A DNA stretch of 64,000 nucleotides from NCBI GenBank assembly GCA_001189345.1, contig LFKV01000015.1, forward strand, positions 124,001-188,000, read 5' to 3'. The notes beneath the pieces are model-generated. The model ran no database searches. It worked only from the letters and a program-made list of their open reading frames with translations, and had not been told where the DNA came from. The stretch's first letter is position 1, and every line of letters begins with the position of its first letter. Of this stretch, positions 1 through 8,486 are shown piece by piece. The position numbers and the translations under genes are program-made. Source of the DNA: Candidatus Paraburkholderia kirkii (GTDB lineage Bacteria > Pseudomonadota > Gammaproteobacteria > Burkholderiales > Burkholderiaceae).

Positions 1-2970
1 AACTACGGCGAAGACCGCCACGGGTTTCTGCCGTTCAAGGAAGTCGCCCGCCAGTATTTCCGCGACGGCGTCGAGATGCGCTCCGCGCGCATTCAGGATG
101 CACTCCGCGAGGGCCAGGAACTCATCGTCCAGGTCGAGAAGGAAGAGCGCGGCAACAAGGGCGCGGCCCTCACCACGTTCATCTCGCTCGCGGGACGCTA
201 TCTCGTCCTGATGCCGAACAACCCGCGCGGCGGCGGCGTCTCACGCCGCATCGAGAGCGACGAGCGGCAGGAACTGCGCGAAACCATGGCGCAGCTCGAA
301 CTGCCGGAAGGCATGAGCATCATCGCGCGCACGGCCGGCATCGGCCGCTCCGCCGAAGAGCTCCAGTGGGACCTGAACTACCTGATGCAGCTCTGGCGCG
401 CGATCGAAGCCGCGTCGCAGAGCGGCGTCGCCGGCCAGCCGATGCTCATTTATCTCGAATCGAGCCTCGTCATCCGCGCGATCCGCGACTACTTCCAGCC
501 GGACATCGGCGAAATCCTCATCGACACGACCGAAATCCATGATCAGGCGCGCGCCTTCATGGATATCGTGATGCCCGACAACCTCTCGAAGGTGAAGCGC
601 TATCACGACGACGTGCCGCTCTTCTCGCGCTTCCAGATCGAGCACCAGATCGAAACCGCATACTCGCGCACGGTGCCGCTGCCCTCGGGCGGCGGGATCG
701 TGATCGATCACACCGAGGCGCTCGTCGCCATCGACGTGAACTCGGCGCGCGCGACCAAGGGCGCGGACATCGAGGAAACCGCCACGCGCACCAATCTCGA
801 AGCCGCAGACGAAGTCGCGCGCCAGCTTCGTCTGCGCGATCTGGGCGGCCTGATCGTGATCGACTTCATCGACATGGAGTCGGCCAAGAGCCAGCGCGAA
901 GTCGAGCAGCGCCTGAAGGATGCGCTGAAGCACGACCGTGCGCGCGTACAAATGGGCAAGATTTCGCGCTTCGGCCTGATGGAATTGTCGCGCCAGCGTC
1001 TGCGTCCGGCGCTGTCGGAAGGCAGCCACGTGACCTGCCCGCGCTGCAACGGCACGGGCCATATCCGCGATACGGAATCGTCCGCGCTGCAAGTGCTGCG
1101 GATCATCCAGGAAGAAGCGATGAAGGAGAACACCGCGGCGATCCATTGCCAGGTGCCGGTCGAGGTGACCGCCTTCCTGCTGAACGAAAAGCGCTCGGAA
1201 ATCAACAAGATCGAGTCGCGCTTCAAGGTCAACGTCGTCCTGATTCCCAACAAGCATCTCGAGACGCCGCACTACAAGCTCGAGCGCCTGCGTCACGACG
1301 ATGCGCGCCTCGACGATCCGCGCGCCTCGTGGAAGATGGCCGTCGAAGCAGCGAGCGAGCTGGAGTCGGAGACCGGCTACAGCAAGCGCAGCGAGGAAGT
1401 AAAGCCGAAGCAGGAAGCGGCCGTGAAGGGCATCACGCCCGAGAAGCCGGCGCCCGTCGAGGCCGCGCCCGCGCCCGTGCCGGCGAGCGGTGGTCTCATC
1501 GCCTGGATCAAGAATCTGTTCGGCATTCAGCCGGAAGCCAAGCCCGCACCGGCCCCGGTCGAGACGCAACCGGCCGTGCGTCCGCAGCGTGAACGCAGCG
1601 AGCGCACCGGCGGCGGCGATCGCAACCGCAACCGCCGCGGTGCCGCCGCCGGACGCGAAGGCGCGGCAGCAGGTGCGGCGACGGGCGGCAACGGCGCAGG
1701 CCGACAAGGCGCGCGCCGCGAGGATCGCGAAGCGCGTGGCGGCCGTGAAGGACGTGAGCTGCGCGAAGTCCGTGAACCGCGCGAGGCCCGCGAGCCGCGT
1801 GAAGCCCGTGAGCCGCGCGAGCCCCGCGAACCGCGTGAAGCACGCGATCGCAACGCCGAGCGCGCCGCGCGTCCGGAAGCGGGCGAACGCCGCAAGCCGC
1901 AGCCGGAAGCGGCCGTCGAGGCGCTGACGCAGGGCGAAACGGTCGTATCGGAAGTCGTCGAAACGATGCAGGTCGGCACGGACGTCGCGCAGCAGCCGGG
2001 CAGCGATGCGGCAACCGCCGATCAGACCGCTGGCGCACGTGACAGCGAAGAGCGCCGCCGCCGTCGCCGTGGCCGTCGTGGCGGCCGCCGCGAGCGCGAC
2101 GAGGAAGGCATGACGGTGAATCACGCGGCCGACGTCGCGGAAGCGGAAGGCGCGGCGGAAAGCGTGTCGGCGCAAGCCGGCGTGTTCGACGCGGAAGCCG
2201 TGCAGGAAGCGGCGGCGCGCCGCGAAACCCGTCCGACCGCTCCGCAGCCCGTTGCAGAGCCCGTCGAACCGCAGGTCGAAAAGCCGGCCGAGGTCAAGCC
2301 GCAGGAGCAGGCGCCTGCCGCCGCCGAGGAAGCGCCGGTTGCTAGGACGCAGGAAGCCGAGCCGTTCGAACTGAAGGCACCGACGCCCGAACCGGCGACG
2401 CCCGATCTCTTCGCCAAGCCCACTCCGGCGCTCGCGGTCGAAAACCCGTTCGGTCCGTCGCCGAAGGTCGTCGAGACGAAGGTGGCCGATCCGTTCGCGC
2501 CCGTCGCCACGGAAGAAGCGAAGCCGGTGGAAACGGCCCGGCCTGTCGAGGCGGCCGCGGCCGAAGCGGCTCCCCAAGCCGCCGTGGAAGCCGCTGAGGC
2601 CACCGAGCCGGTGAAGACCGCCGCGGTCGCGCCGACGCCCGAGGCAACCAGCGTCGAGCCGATCGAGGCTGCGGAAACGCCGGCGACAATGGCCGCGCCG
2701 GAGCCGGTCGCAGTCGTCGCGGAACCGGTGAAGTCCGCCGCGCCGGCGGCTCCCGCGACCTCGACGTCGATCGCCGTCGAAGCCCTCCAGCCGATGCTGG
2801 AGCGCGCGGGCCTGGTGTGGGTCAATACCGACGAAGGCAAGCTGCGCGAGGCAAACGACGCTGCGGCGCGCGAGCCGGCGCCGGTCCGCGTGCCGCGTGA
2901 GCGCAAGCCGCTCCCGCCGACCGACACCACGCCGATGCAGCAAGTGGAAACCAGCAAGAGCATCCACTGA
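1..2970 (+). CDS. rne: Ribonuclease E, 5' end cut by window edge
   Basis: Endoribonuclease E/G: single-strand RNA cleavage in mRNA decay and rRNA/tRNA processing, scaffold of the degradosome. The frame is open from base 1, where the first codons (NYGEDRHGFLPF) belong to the S1 RNA-binding region, so the real start lies upstream. The DNase I-like catalytic core follows; metal-binding Asp codons are at 733-735 (in IDVNSARATKG) and 862-864 (in LIVIDFIDME). The Zn-link CPRCNGTG has Cys codons at 1036 and 1045. From about 1400 the protein is a long low-complexity tail with an REPREAREPRE-type repeat (about 1760-1850), an Arg-rich patch (RRRRRGRRGGRR, near 2055) and Ala/Pro/Glu-rich sequence, as in beta-proteobacterial RNase E. 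Intact to its stop and followed by a strong terminator. Confidence 0.96.
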   Translation, partial: NYGEDRHGFLPFKEVARQYFRDGVEMRSARIQDALREGQELIVQVEKEERGNKGAALTTFISLAGRYLVLMPNNPRGGGVSRRIESDERQELRETMAQLELPEGMSIIARTAGIGRSAEELQWDLNYLMQLWRAIEAASQSGVAGQPMLIYLESSLVIRAIRDYFQPDIGEILIDTTEIHDQARAFMDIVMPDNLSKVKRYHDDVPLFSRFQIEHQIETAYSRTVPLPSGGGIVIDHTEALVAIDVNSARATKGADIEETATRTNLEAADEVARQLRLRDLGGLIVIDFIDMESAKSQREVEQRLKDALKHDRARVQMGKISRFGLMELSRQRLRPALSEGSHVTCPRCNGTGHIRDTESSALQVLRIIQEEAMKENTAAIHCQVPVEVTAFLLNEKRSEINKIESRFKVNVVLIPNKHLETPHYKLERLRHDDARLDDPRASWKMAVEAASELESETGYSKRSEEVKPKQEAAVKGITPEKPAPVEAAPAPVPASGGLIAWIKNLFGIQPEAKPAPAPVETQPAVRPQRERSERTGGGDRNRNRRGAAAGREGAAAGAATGGNGAGRQGARREDREARGGREGRELREVREPREAREPREAREPREPREPREARDRNAERAARPEAGERRKPQPEAAVEALTQGETVVSEVVETMQVGTDVAQQPGSDAATADQTAGARDSEERRRRRRGRRGGRRERDEEGMTVNHAADVAEAEGAAESVSAQAGVFDAEAVQEAAARRETRPTAPQPVAEPVEPQVEKPAEVKPQEQAPAAAEEAPVARTQEAEPFELKAPTPEPATPDLFAKPTPALAVENPFGPSPKVVETKVADPFAPVATEEAKPVETARPVEAAAAEAAPQAAVEAAEATEPVKTAAVAPTPEATSVEPIEAAETPATMAAPEPVAVVAEPVKSAAPAAPATSTSIAVEALQPMLERAGLVWVNTDEGKLREANDAAAREPAPVRVPRERKPLPPTDTTPMQQVETSKSIH

Positions 2971-3020
2971 GCGCAACGCGCCTGCACGGTTCCCCGACCG
3001 TGCAGGCCGATGCCGGAGAG

Positions 3021-3053
3021 AACGCCATCGACTCGAGTCGATGGCGTTTTTTT
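3021..3053 (+). terminator. Rho-independent terminator of rne
   Basis: A perfect 14-bp inverted repeat with no loop bases (AACGCCATCGACTC then its exact complement), 50 bp after the rne stop, runs straight into a T tract. Classic intrinsic terminator. Confidence 0.93.
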
Positions 3054-3165
3054 CGCGCGGCGCGCCAGAAACTGCGGGAAAACCGGGATCCCGTGTCGAT
3101 TCGCCCCAACGCCGGCGCCAGCCCGGTCCCGCTAGAATGAGACAGTCTCCCTACATCATTCGAAC

Positions 3166-3867
3166 AAGGCCGCAGCGGCCACGCTGAAAGACGCGGGCCT
3201 CTCGCGCGTCACGGTCAGTCTGGATGCGCTCGACGACGCCCTCTTTCGCCGCATGAACGACGCGGATTTCGCCGTCGGCGACATGCTGGACGGCATCGAG
3301 GCCGCGCAGGCCGCCGGACTCGCGCCGCTCAAGGTGAACATGGTGGTGAAGCGCGGCACGAACGATCAGGAAATCGTGCCGATGGCGAGCCACTTCAAAG
3401 GCACCGGTGCGATCCTGCGCTTCATCGAATACATGGACGTGGGCGTGTCGAACGGCTGGAACATGAGCGAGGTGCTGCCCTCCGCGCAGGTCGTCGGGCG
3501 CATCGACGCGCATTTCCCGCTCGAGCCGCTCGAAGCGCACAGCGCCGCCGAAACCGCGCAGCGCTGGGGCTACCGCGACGGCGGCGGCGAAATCGGCGTG
3601 ATCTCGAGCGTCACGCGCGCGTTCTGCGGCTCGTGCATACGCGCGCGGCTCTCGACGGAAGGCAAGCTCTATCTCTGTCTCTTCGCGGTGTCCGGCCACG
3701 ATCTGCGCGGCCTGATCCGCGGCGGCACGAGCGACGACGAAGTCGCCACCGCCATTGCGCGAATCTGGGAAGCGCGCGGCGACCGTTATTCGCAGCTGCG
3801 CGGCAGCGCGTCGGTGCAAGCGCGTGAAAACGCCCCCCGCGTCGAAATGTCTTACATCGGCGGCTGA
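3166..3867 (+). pseudogene. moaA: moaA remnant lacking the radical-SAM N-terminus
   Basis: GTP 3',8-cyclase MoaA performs the first step of molybdenum-cofactor synthesis. The visible frame starts mid-protein ([20 protein letters not shown]) and continues to a normal C-terminus with the second Fe-S cluster motif ([10 protein letters not shown]) and the terminal GG of SYIGG. About 130 N-terminal residues are missing, including the CxxxCxxC radical-SAM cluster. An in-frame stop (TAG) lies at 3133, and the bases at about 3136-3163 look like normal upstream sequence, so a deletion of about 0.4 kb joins the region before the gene to mid-gene. An internal ATG at 3253 could start translation, but the product could not bind the catalytic cluster. 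An assembly collapse is the alternative. Confidence 0.85.
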
Positions 3868-3883
3868 CGTACGCGAATTGCTC

Positions 3884-4525
3884 GTGCCGGCCGCTCCCAA
3901 CGCTCATTCATCGTCCGACATATCGTCCGACATCACGGTGCTCGTGCTCGCGGGCGGCCGTGGCTCGCGCATGAGCGGCGTCGACAAGGGCATGCAGCCG
4001 TTTCACGGCGAGCCGCTCGCGCTGTACGTGATGCGGCGCCTCGCGCCCCAGGCCGGCGCGATGCTAACCAGCGCCAACCGGTCCATCCGTGAATATGAGC
4101 GGCTGGGCGCGCAATTCGGCGCACGCGTCATCCCGGACGCGCGCGCGGATTACCCTGGCCCGCTCGCCGGCATCGCCGCCGGGCTGCGCGCCGCGAGCAC
4201 GGAATTCGTCCTGACCGCGCCCTGCGACGCTCCTTTCGTCGACGAACATCTCGGCGCCGCGCTGATGCATGCGCTCGATGCGAAGCACGCCGGCATTGTG
4301 TATGCCTCAACGGTCGATGCGGCCGGAGAAGTCATGGCGCATCCGGTGTTCGCGCTCGTGCGCACCTCGCTCGCCGACGATCTCGACGCCTGGCTCGACG
4401 CCGGCGAACGCAAGGTGCGCGCGTGGTACGCGCGCCACACGGCGGTGGAAGTCCAATTTCACGACGAACGCGCGTTTTACAATATCAACGATTCACAGCA
4501 GCTGGCCGAGCTGGAGCGCCGCTGA
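3884..4525 (+). CDS. mobA: Molybdenum cofactor guanylyltransferase MobA
   Basis: Transfers GMP from GTP to molybdopterin to make the guanine-dinucleotide cofactor. The nucleotidyltransferase signature LAGGRGSRMSGVDKG is near the N-terminus, followed by PGPLAGIAAGL and TAPCDAPFV (metal/nucleotide-binding Asp). Length of about 213 residues fits the family. The start is uncertain: the frame is open upstream into moaA with no ATG near the expected N-terminus, so the GTG at 3884 or the TTG at 3878, just after the moaA stop, are the best choices. Lies between broken moaA and broken moeA. It is intact, but its substrate pathway appears lost. Confidence 0.86.
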   Translation: MPAAPNAHSSSDISSDITVLVLAGGRGSRMSGVDKGMQPFHGEPLALYVMRRLAPQAGAMLTSANRSIREYERLGAQFGARVIPDARADYPGPLAGIAAGLRAASTEFVLTAPCDAPFVDEHLGAALMHALDAKHAGIVYASTVDAAGEVMAHPVFALVRTSLADDLDAWLDAGERKVRAWYARHTAVEVQFHDERAFYNINDSQQLAELERR

Positions 4526-4629
4526 CCCCACCCCCGGCTGTTCGCTCATGTCCGCCGTCGTGGCCTGACGAGGCACGGGCGCTCGATCATCCCGCGGCCG
4601 TCCATCCGGCGCGCGACCCGCTCCGATTC

Positions 4630-5936
4630 ATGACCACGTCCAAGGAATTCTCCGCCTGCGTCGCCCAGTACGATCCCGATGCCCTGCCTGTCGAGGCGGC
4701 GCAGGAAATCGTGCGTCAGTGGGCGATACCGCGCGCCGCCGATGTACAGGTGGAACGCGTGAGCCTGCACGACGCGCTCGACCGCGTGCTCGCCGAAGAC
4801 GTGATCTCCCCCATCGACGTACCCGCCTTCGACAATTCCGCGATGGACGGCTACGCGTTCGCCGACGCTGCACTGGCGCGCGGCGGCGGCACTATCGATC
4901 TCTCCGTCGCGGGCACGGCGCTCGCCGGGCGGCCGTTCACCGCCACGCCGGGGGCGGACGAGTGCGTGCGCATCATGACGGGCGCGCTCATGCCTCCGGG
5001 CTGCGACACGGTCGTGCCGCAGGAACTCGTCACGCGCGCAGGCGACACGATCCGCTTCGCCAACGCGAAACTCCGCGCGGGCCAGAACCGGCGCCTGTCG
5101 GGCGAGGATCTCGCGAAAGGCAAGCCCGTGCTGCACGCCGGCCGCATCGTGCGCGCATCGGATCTCGGCCTGCTCGCATCGCTCGGCATCGGCGAAGTGT
5201 CCGTGCGCAAGCGGCTCGTCGTCGCGTTCTTCTCGACGGGCGACGAACTGCGTTCGGTTGGCGAGACATTGAGCCCGGGCAGCCTTTACGACAGCAACCG
5301 CTACACGCTCTTCGCGATGCTCAGGCGCCTGGGCGTCGAGACGGTCGATCTCGGCATCGTGCGTGACGACCGCCCCTCGCTCGAAAAGGCGCTGCGCCAT
5401 GCGACCGAAAGCGCGGACGTCGTCATCAGCTCGGGCGGCGTATCGGTCGGCGATGCGGACTTCACGCGCGAGCTGATGAATTCGCTCAGCGAAGTCGCCT
5501 TCTGGAAGATCGCGATGCGCCCCGGCCGGCCGCTCGCCTTCGGCCGCCTGTGGTCGGGCGAGCGCGCGGGCACGGGCAAGCCGGCGCTCTTTTTCGGCTT
5601 GCCGGGCAATCCGGTCGCCCCGTGATGGCGACCTTCTACTTCATCGTGCGCGAGGCGTTGCTGGCCATGTCGGGCGCGACGCGCCAGCCGCTCACGGTCA
5701 TCCGCGCGACCAGCGCCGAGCCGATGAAGAAGCGCGCCGGCCGCACCGAGTTCCAGCGCGGCATCGTGACGCGTGACGTCGACGGGCGCTTTCGCGTCGT
5801 CACGACCGGTCCGCAAGGATCCAGCGTGCTCAGCTCGATGAGCGAGGCGAACTGCTTCATCGTGCTCGAGCAGGCGCGCGGCGACATAGACGCCGGCGAC
5901 GAAGTCGAGATCGTGCCGTTCGACGGGCTGATCTGA
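4630..5936 (+). pseudogene. moeA: moeA, frameshifted
   Basis: Molybdopterin molybdenumtransferase inserts molybdate into adenylylated molybdopterin. The ATG at 4630 opens a typical MoeA (VPAFDNSAMDGYAF, SSGGVSVGDADF, FGLPGNPVA). After the conserved GNPVA the frame hits a stop at 5623-5625. The C-terminal domain continues one frame over (VMATFYFIVREAL onward) to a stop at 5936. An extra CC at about 5617-5621 explains the shift exactly. Without it the protein would be about 434 residues, the family norm. The C-terminal part of the cofactor-binding region is therefore lost. Confidence 0.9.
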
Positions 5937-5999
5937 CGGGTGCTGCACGCGGCGTCGCCACGACAAACATTCCTACATCGACAGACGGGGCTTCCTTCC

Positions 6000-6275
6000 A
6001 TGAAAAAGCAGATCTCATCCATCGCACCGGGACAGACCGCCAAGGCGCTGATCCTCGTGTACCTAACCTTCAGCGTGCCCATCGTGCTGCTCGGCGTGGT
6101 GGTCGCCTTCGTGCGGTACGGCTCGGTGGAAGTGAGCACCGTCACGAGCGCGCTCCTGCTCAATGCGATTCTCGGCTTCATCCTGCTGTGGATCGCGTGC
6201 CATGCCTATAACTGGGTGGCCTCGCGCTTCGGCGGCATCGAGATCGTGTTGTCCGATGTACCGGAGGAAGCATGA
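6000..6275 (+). CDS. Small two-helix membrane protein, unknown function
   Basis: A 91-residue protein starting MKKQISS. It has two hydrophobic stretches (about residues 17-40 and 50-70) that should span the membrane, and a short acidic C-terminus (SDVPEEA). The stop overlaps the start of the downstream acetyltransferase gene by 4 bp (ATGA), so the two are probably translated together. I do not recognise a named family. Intact, with codon use like its neighbours. Confidence 0.75.
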   Translation: MKKQISSIAPGQTAKALILVYLTFSVPIVLLGVVVAFVRYGSVEVSTVTSALLLNAILGFILLWIACHAYNWVASRFGGIEIVLSDVPEEA

Positions 6276-6766
6276 GCGCCGTGAACGGGCGCGCCACGAT
6301 CCGCGCCGCCACGCCCGCCGACGTCGCCGCGATCTTCGCGCTGATGATGTATGAGCTGGCCGAGTTCGAGAAGCTCACGCATCTCTTCATCGCCACGGAA
6401 CGAGGCGTGCACGACGCGCTCTTCGGCACGCGTCCCGCCGCTGAAACGCTCGTCGCGGAGCAGGACGGCGAGATCGTCGGCTATGCGCTCTTCTTCCAGA
6501 ACTTCTCGACCTTCCTCGGCAAGCGCGGCCTCTATCTGGAAGATATCTACGTGCGTCCGTCGATGCGCGGCAGCGGCCTCGGCACGCTGATGCTCAAGCG
6601 GCTCGCCGCGCTCGCGGTCGAGCGCCAGTGCGAACGCTTCGAGTGGTCGGTGCTCGACTGGAACCAGAACGCCATCGACTTCTACGAAAAGATGGGCGCC
6701 ACCGTGCTGCCCGACTGGCGCATCGTGCGCGTGACGGGCGAGCTGCTCGAACGCCTCGCCCGCTGA
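6272..6766 (+). CDS. GNAT-family N-acetyltransferase
   Basis: A 164-residue acetyl-CoA-dependent acetyltransferase. The acetyl-CoA-binding motif A is clear: LYLEDIYVRPSMRGSGLGTLML, with the (R/Q)xxGxG/A core as RGSGLG. The later stretch WNQNAIDFYEKMGA is typical of the diamine / thialysine acetyltransferase branch (SSAT-like), so an amine substrate is plausible but unproven. The 4-bp overlap with the upstream membrane-protein gene suggests one operon. Its stop is one base from the rmuC stop on the other strand. Confidence 0.88.
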   Translation: MSAVNGRATIRAATPADVAAIFALMMYELAEFEKLTHLFIATERGVHDALFGTRPAAETLVAEQDGEIVGYALFFQNFSTFLGKRGLYLEDIYVRPSMRGSGLGTLMLKRLAALAVERQCERFEWSVLDWNQNAIDFYEKMGATVLPDWRIVRVTGELLERLAR

Positions 6767-6767
6767 T

Positions 6768-7808
6768 TCACATGTCGTCGCTTTCGGGCGACGATGCATC
6801 GCCCAGCAGTCCCGCCGCCTGTTCTCCCGGCAGCGCCTCGACATCGCGCAGGCGCTTGTTCATCTGCCGCGTGCGCGTCTGCGCCGCTTCGATCGAGCGG
6901 GTGACGGTTTCGAGCTGCGACTTCGTTCGCGCCAGCACTTCGCCGAACTTGCCGAACTCGGTCTTCACCGCGCCTAGCACCTGCCACACTTCGCTCGAAC
7001 GCTTTTCGATGGCGAGCGTGCGAAAACCCATCTGCAGGCTGTTGAGCAGCGCGGTGAGCGTGGTCGGTCCCGCAACGCTCACGCGATGCTCGCGCTGCAG
7101 CGCATCGCTCAGGCCCGGGCGCCGCAGCACCTCGGCGTAGAGTCCTTCGGTCGGCAGGAACAGCAGCGCGAAGTCGGTGGTATGAGGCGGCGCGACGTAC
7201 TTCTGCGCAATCGACTTCGCCTCCGCGCGCAAGCGCCCTTCGAGCGCGCGCGACGCTTCCTCGACCGCGACCGGGTCAGCGCGCTCCTGCGCGTCGATCA
7301 GGCGCTCGTAGTCCTCGCGCGGAAACTTCGCGTCGATGGGCAGCCACACGGGCGTGGCCGCGTCGCCGGGCGCGCCCGGCGCATCGTGCCGGCCGGGCAG
7401 CTTGACCGCGAACTCGACGCGCTCGCTGCTCTTCGGAACCGTCGCGACGTTCTTCGCGTACTGGTCGGGCGTGAGCAGCTGCTCCAGCAGCGATTCCAGC
7501 TGCACCTCGCCCCAGGTGCCGCGCGTCTTGACGTTGGTCAGCACCTTCTTCAAATCGCCAACGCCGGCCGCGAGCGTCTGCATTTCGCCGAGCCCGCGAT
7601 GGACCTGCTCGAGCCGCTCCGACACGAGCTTGAACGACTCGCCAAGCCGTTGTTCGAGCGTCGCGTGCAGCTTTTCGTCGACCGTGCGGCGCATTTCCTC
7701 GAGCTTCGTCGCGTTGTTCGCCTCGATGTCCTTCAGACGCGCTTCGAGCGTCGCGCGCACTTCGGCGAGGCGCCGCTCGTTTGCTTCGGACAGTTGCCCG
7801 AGATGCAG
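6768..7808 (-). pseudogene. rmuC: rmuC, 5' end removed by an IS66-family end
   Basis: RmuC is a coiled-coil protein with a nuclease-like domain thought to limit DNA inversions and rearrangements. The conserved domain is present (TRGTWGEVQLESLLEQLL, PIDAKFPREDYERLI, LLFLPTEGLYAEVLR) and ends normally at 6768. Upstream the frame runs back through coiled coil (HLGQLSEANERRLAEVRATLE) to position 7808, where it is cut by the terminal GTAAGCG of an IS66-family element. The N-terminal anchor and part of the coiled coil, roughly 100-150 residues of a typical 450-500, are missing. A GTG at 7760 could give a truncated product. Confidence 0.87.
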
Positions 7809-7949
7809 GTAAGCGCTCGATCAGTACCGTCGAGGGTCGACATTGACCTTTGAAGGCGGCGCTGCTAGCGAATGGAATCGATGTGCGCGGAGGCGGGCAA
7901 CACAGGAGCGACGTTCCAGGGTAACAGGTCGTCGATGCGGTTTATCGGG
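7809..7949 (-). mobile_element. Right end of an IS66-family element (tnpC C-terminus)
   Basis: Starts with GTAAGCGCTCGATC, the IS66-type terminal repeat. Its first 22 bases match the left end of the IS66 element at 39996 with one mismatch. On the minus strand, 7865-7949 encodes the last TnpC residues (PINRIDDLLPWNV...SIR, stop). The rest of the element is replaced by an IS3-family fragment that begins at 7950. It sits directly in rmuC. Confidence 0.82.
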
Positions 7950-8486
7950 TGGACTTGCCCCCGCATAACCGGACAGCCGGTCCCGCTTAGGTTGGAGGAT
8001 TTGCTTGCCGACGAAACTCGCGCGGCGAGCGGTATTTAAGGGCGCTATGCGGGTGTGACTCGTTATCGTGGTCGAACGCGATGGCCAGATTTTGCAGCGC
8101 CGTCCTGGCGTCGGGTTTCGGCATCCACGAAACGTAATCACGCTTTATCGTTTCGTAATCACGCTTTATCGTTTTAACGAAGCTCTCGGCCATCCCGTTG
8201 CTTTGCGGACTTCTGACGGGTGTCGTTACTGGCTTCAGTCCGATTTTTCGAGAGAACTTCAATGTGTCATCGGCAATGTAGCAGGAACCATCGCCGCTTA
8301 ACCACTCGACTTCCCTGTCGGCCTTCAACGCGCCGGTGAAGCGGTTCTCGACGGCTTGAAGCATGACGTCACGCACCATATCGCCAGTGTAACCGCCTGT
8401 GCTCGCGGCCCAACTCATGGCTTCGCGGTCGCAACAGTCGAGCCAGAGACCGTTGCACCGGGCTCGAAAGTCTCGCGAACTATCGC
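7950..8486 (-). mobile_element. IS3-family fragment (orfB C-terminal part)
   Basis: Begins on the plus strand with TGGACTTGCCCCC, the terminal repeat type of IS3-family elements common in Burkholderia. The minus strand at 7987-8451 encodes the end of an OrfB integrase-type transposase ([32 protein letters not shown] with the last catalytic Glu, [14 protein letters not shown]). OrfA and the first two thirds of OrfB are absent. The truncated side abuts IS630 copy 1 at 8487, so the element was inserted in IS66 and then cut by IS630 or a deletion. Not able to transpose by itself. Confidence 0.85.
8133..8174. repeat. 21-bp tandem duplication inside IS3 orfB
   Basis: Two exact copies of the 21-mer CGTAATCACGCTTTATCGTTT (8133-8153 and 8154-8174). 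It keeps frame and doubles seven residues, giving [13 protein letters not shown] in the encoded protein where family members have a single TIKRDY. Confidence 0.93.

Noticed and set aside
1740-1860. A tandem repeat array in rne (REPREAREPRE) as a possible CRISPR or VNTR locus
   Set aside because: It is an in-frame low-complexity segment of the RNase E scaffold tail, normal for beta-proteobacterial homologues.
241-2976. A 911-codon open frame antisense to rne
   Set aside because: Composition is Arg/His/Leu-rich with no domain. Long antisense frames are expected opposite GC-rich coding DNA. Similar long shadows opposite iolC (11706-13724), valS (22565-25195), the helicase (25322-27658), argA (46331-47947) and glnA (58470-60005) were dropped for the same reason.
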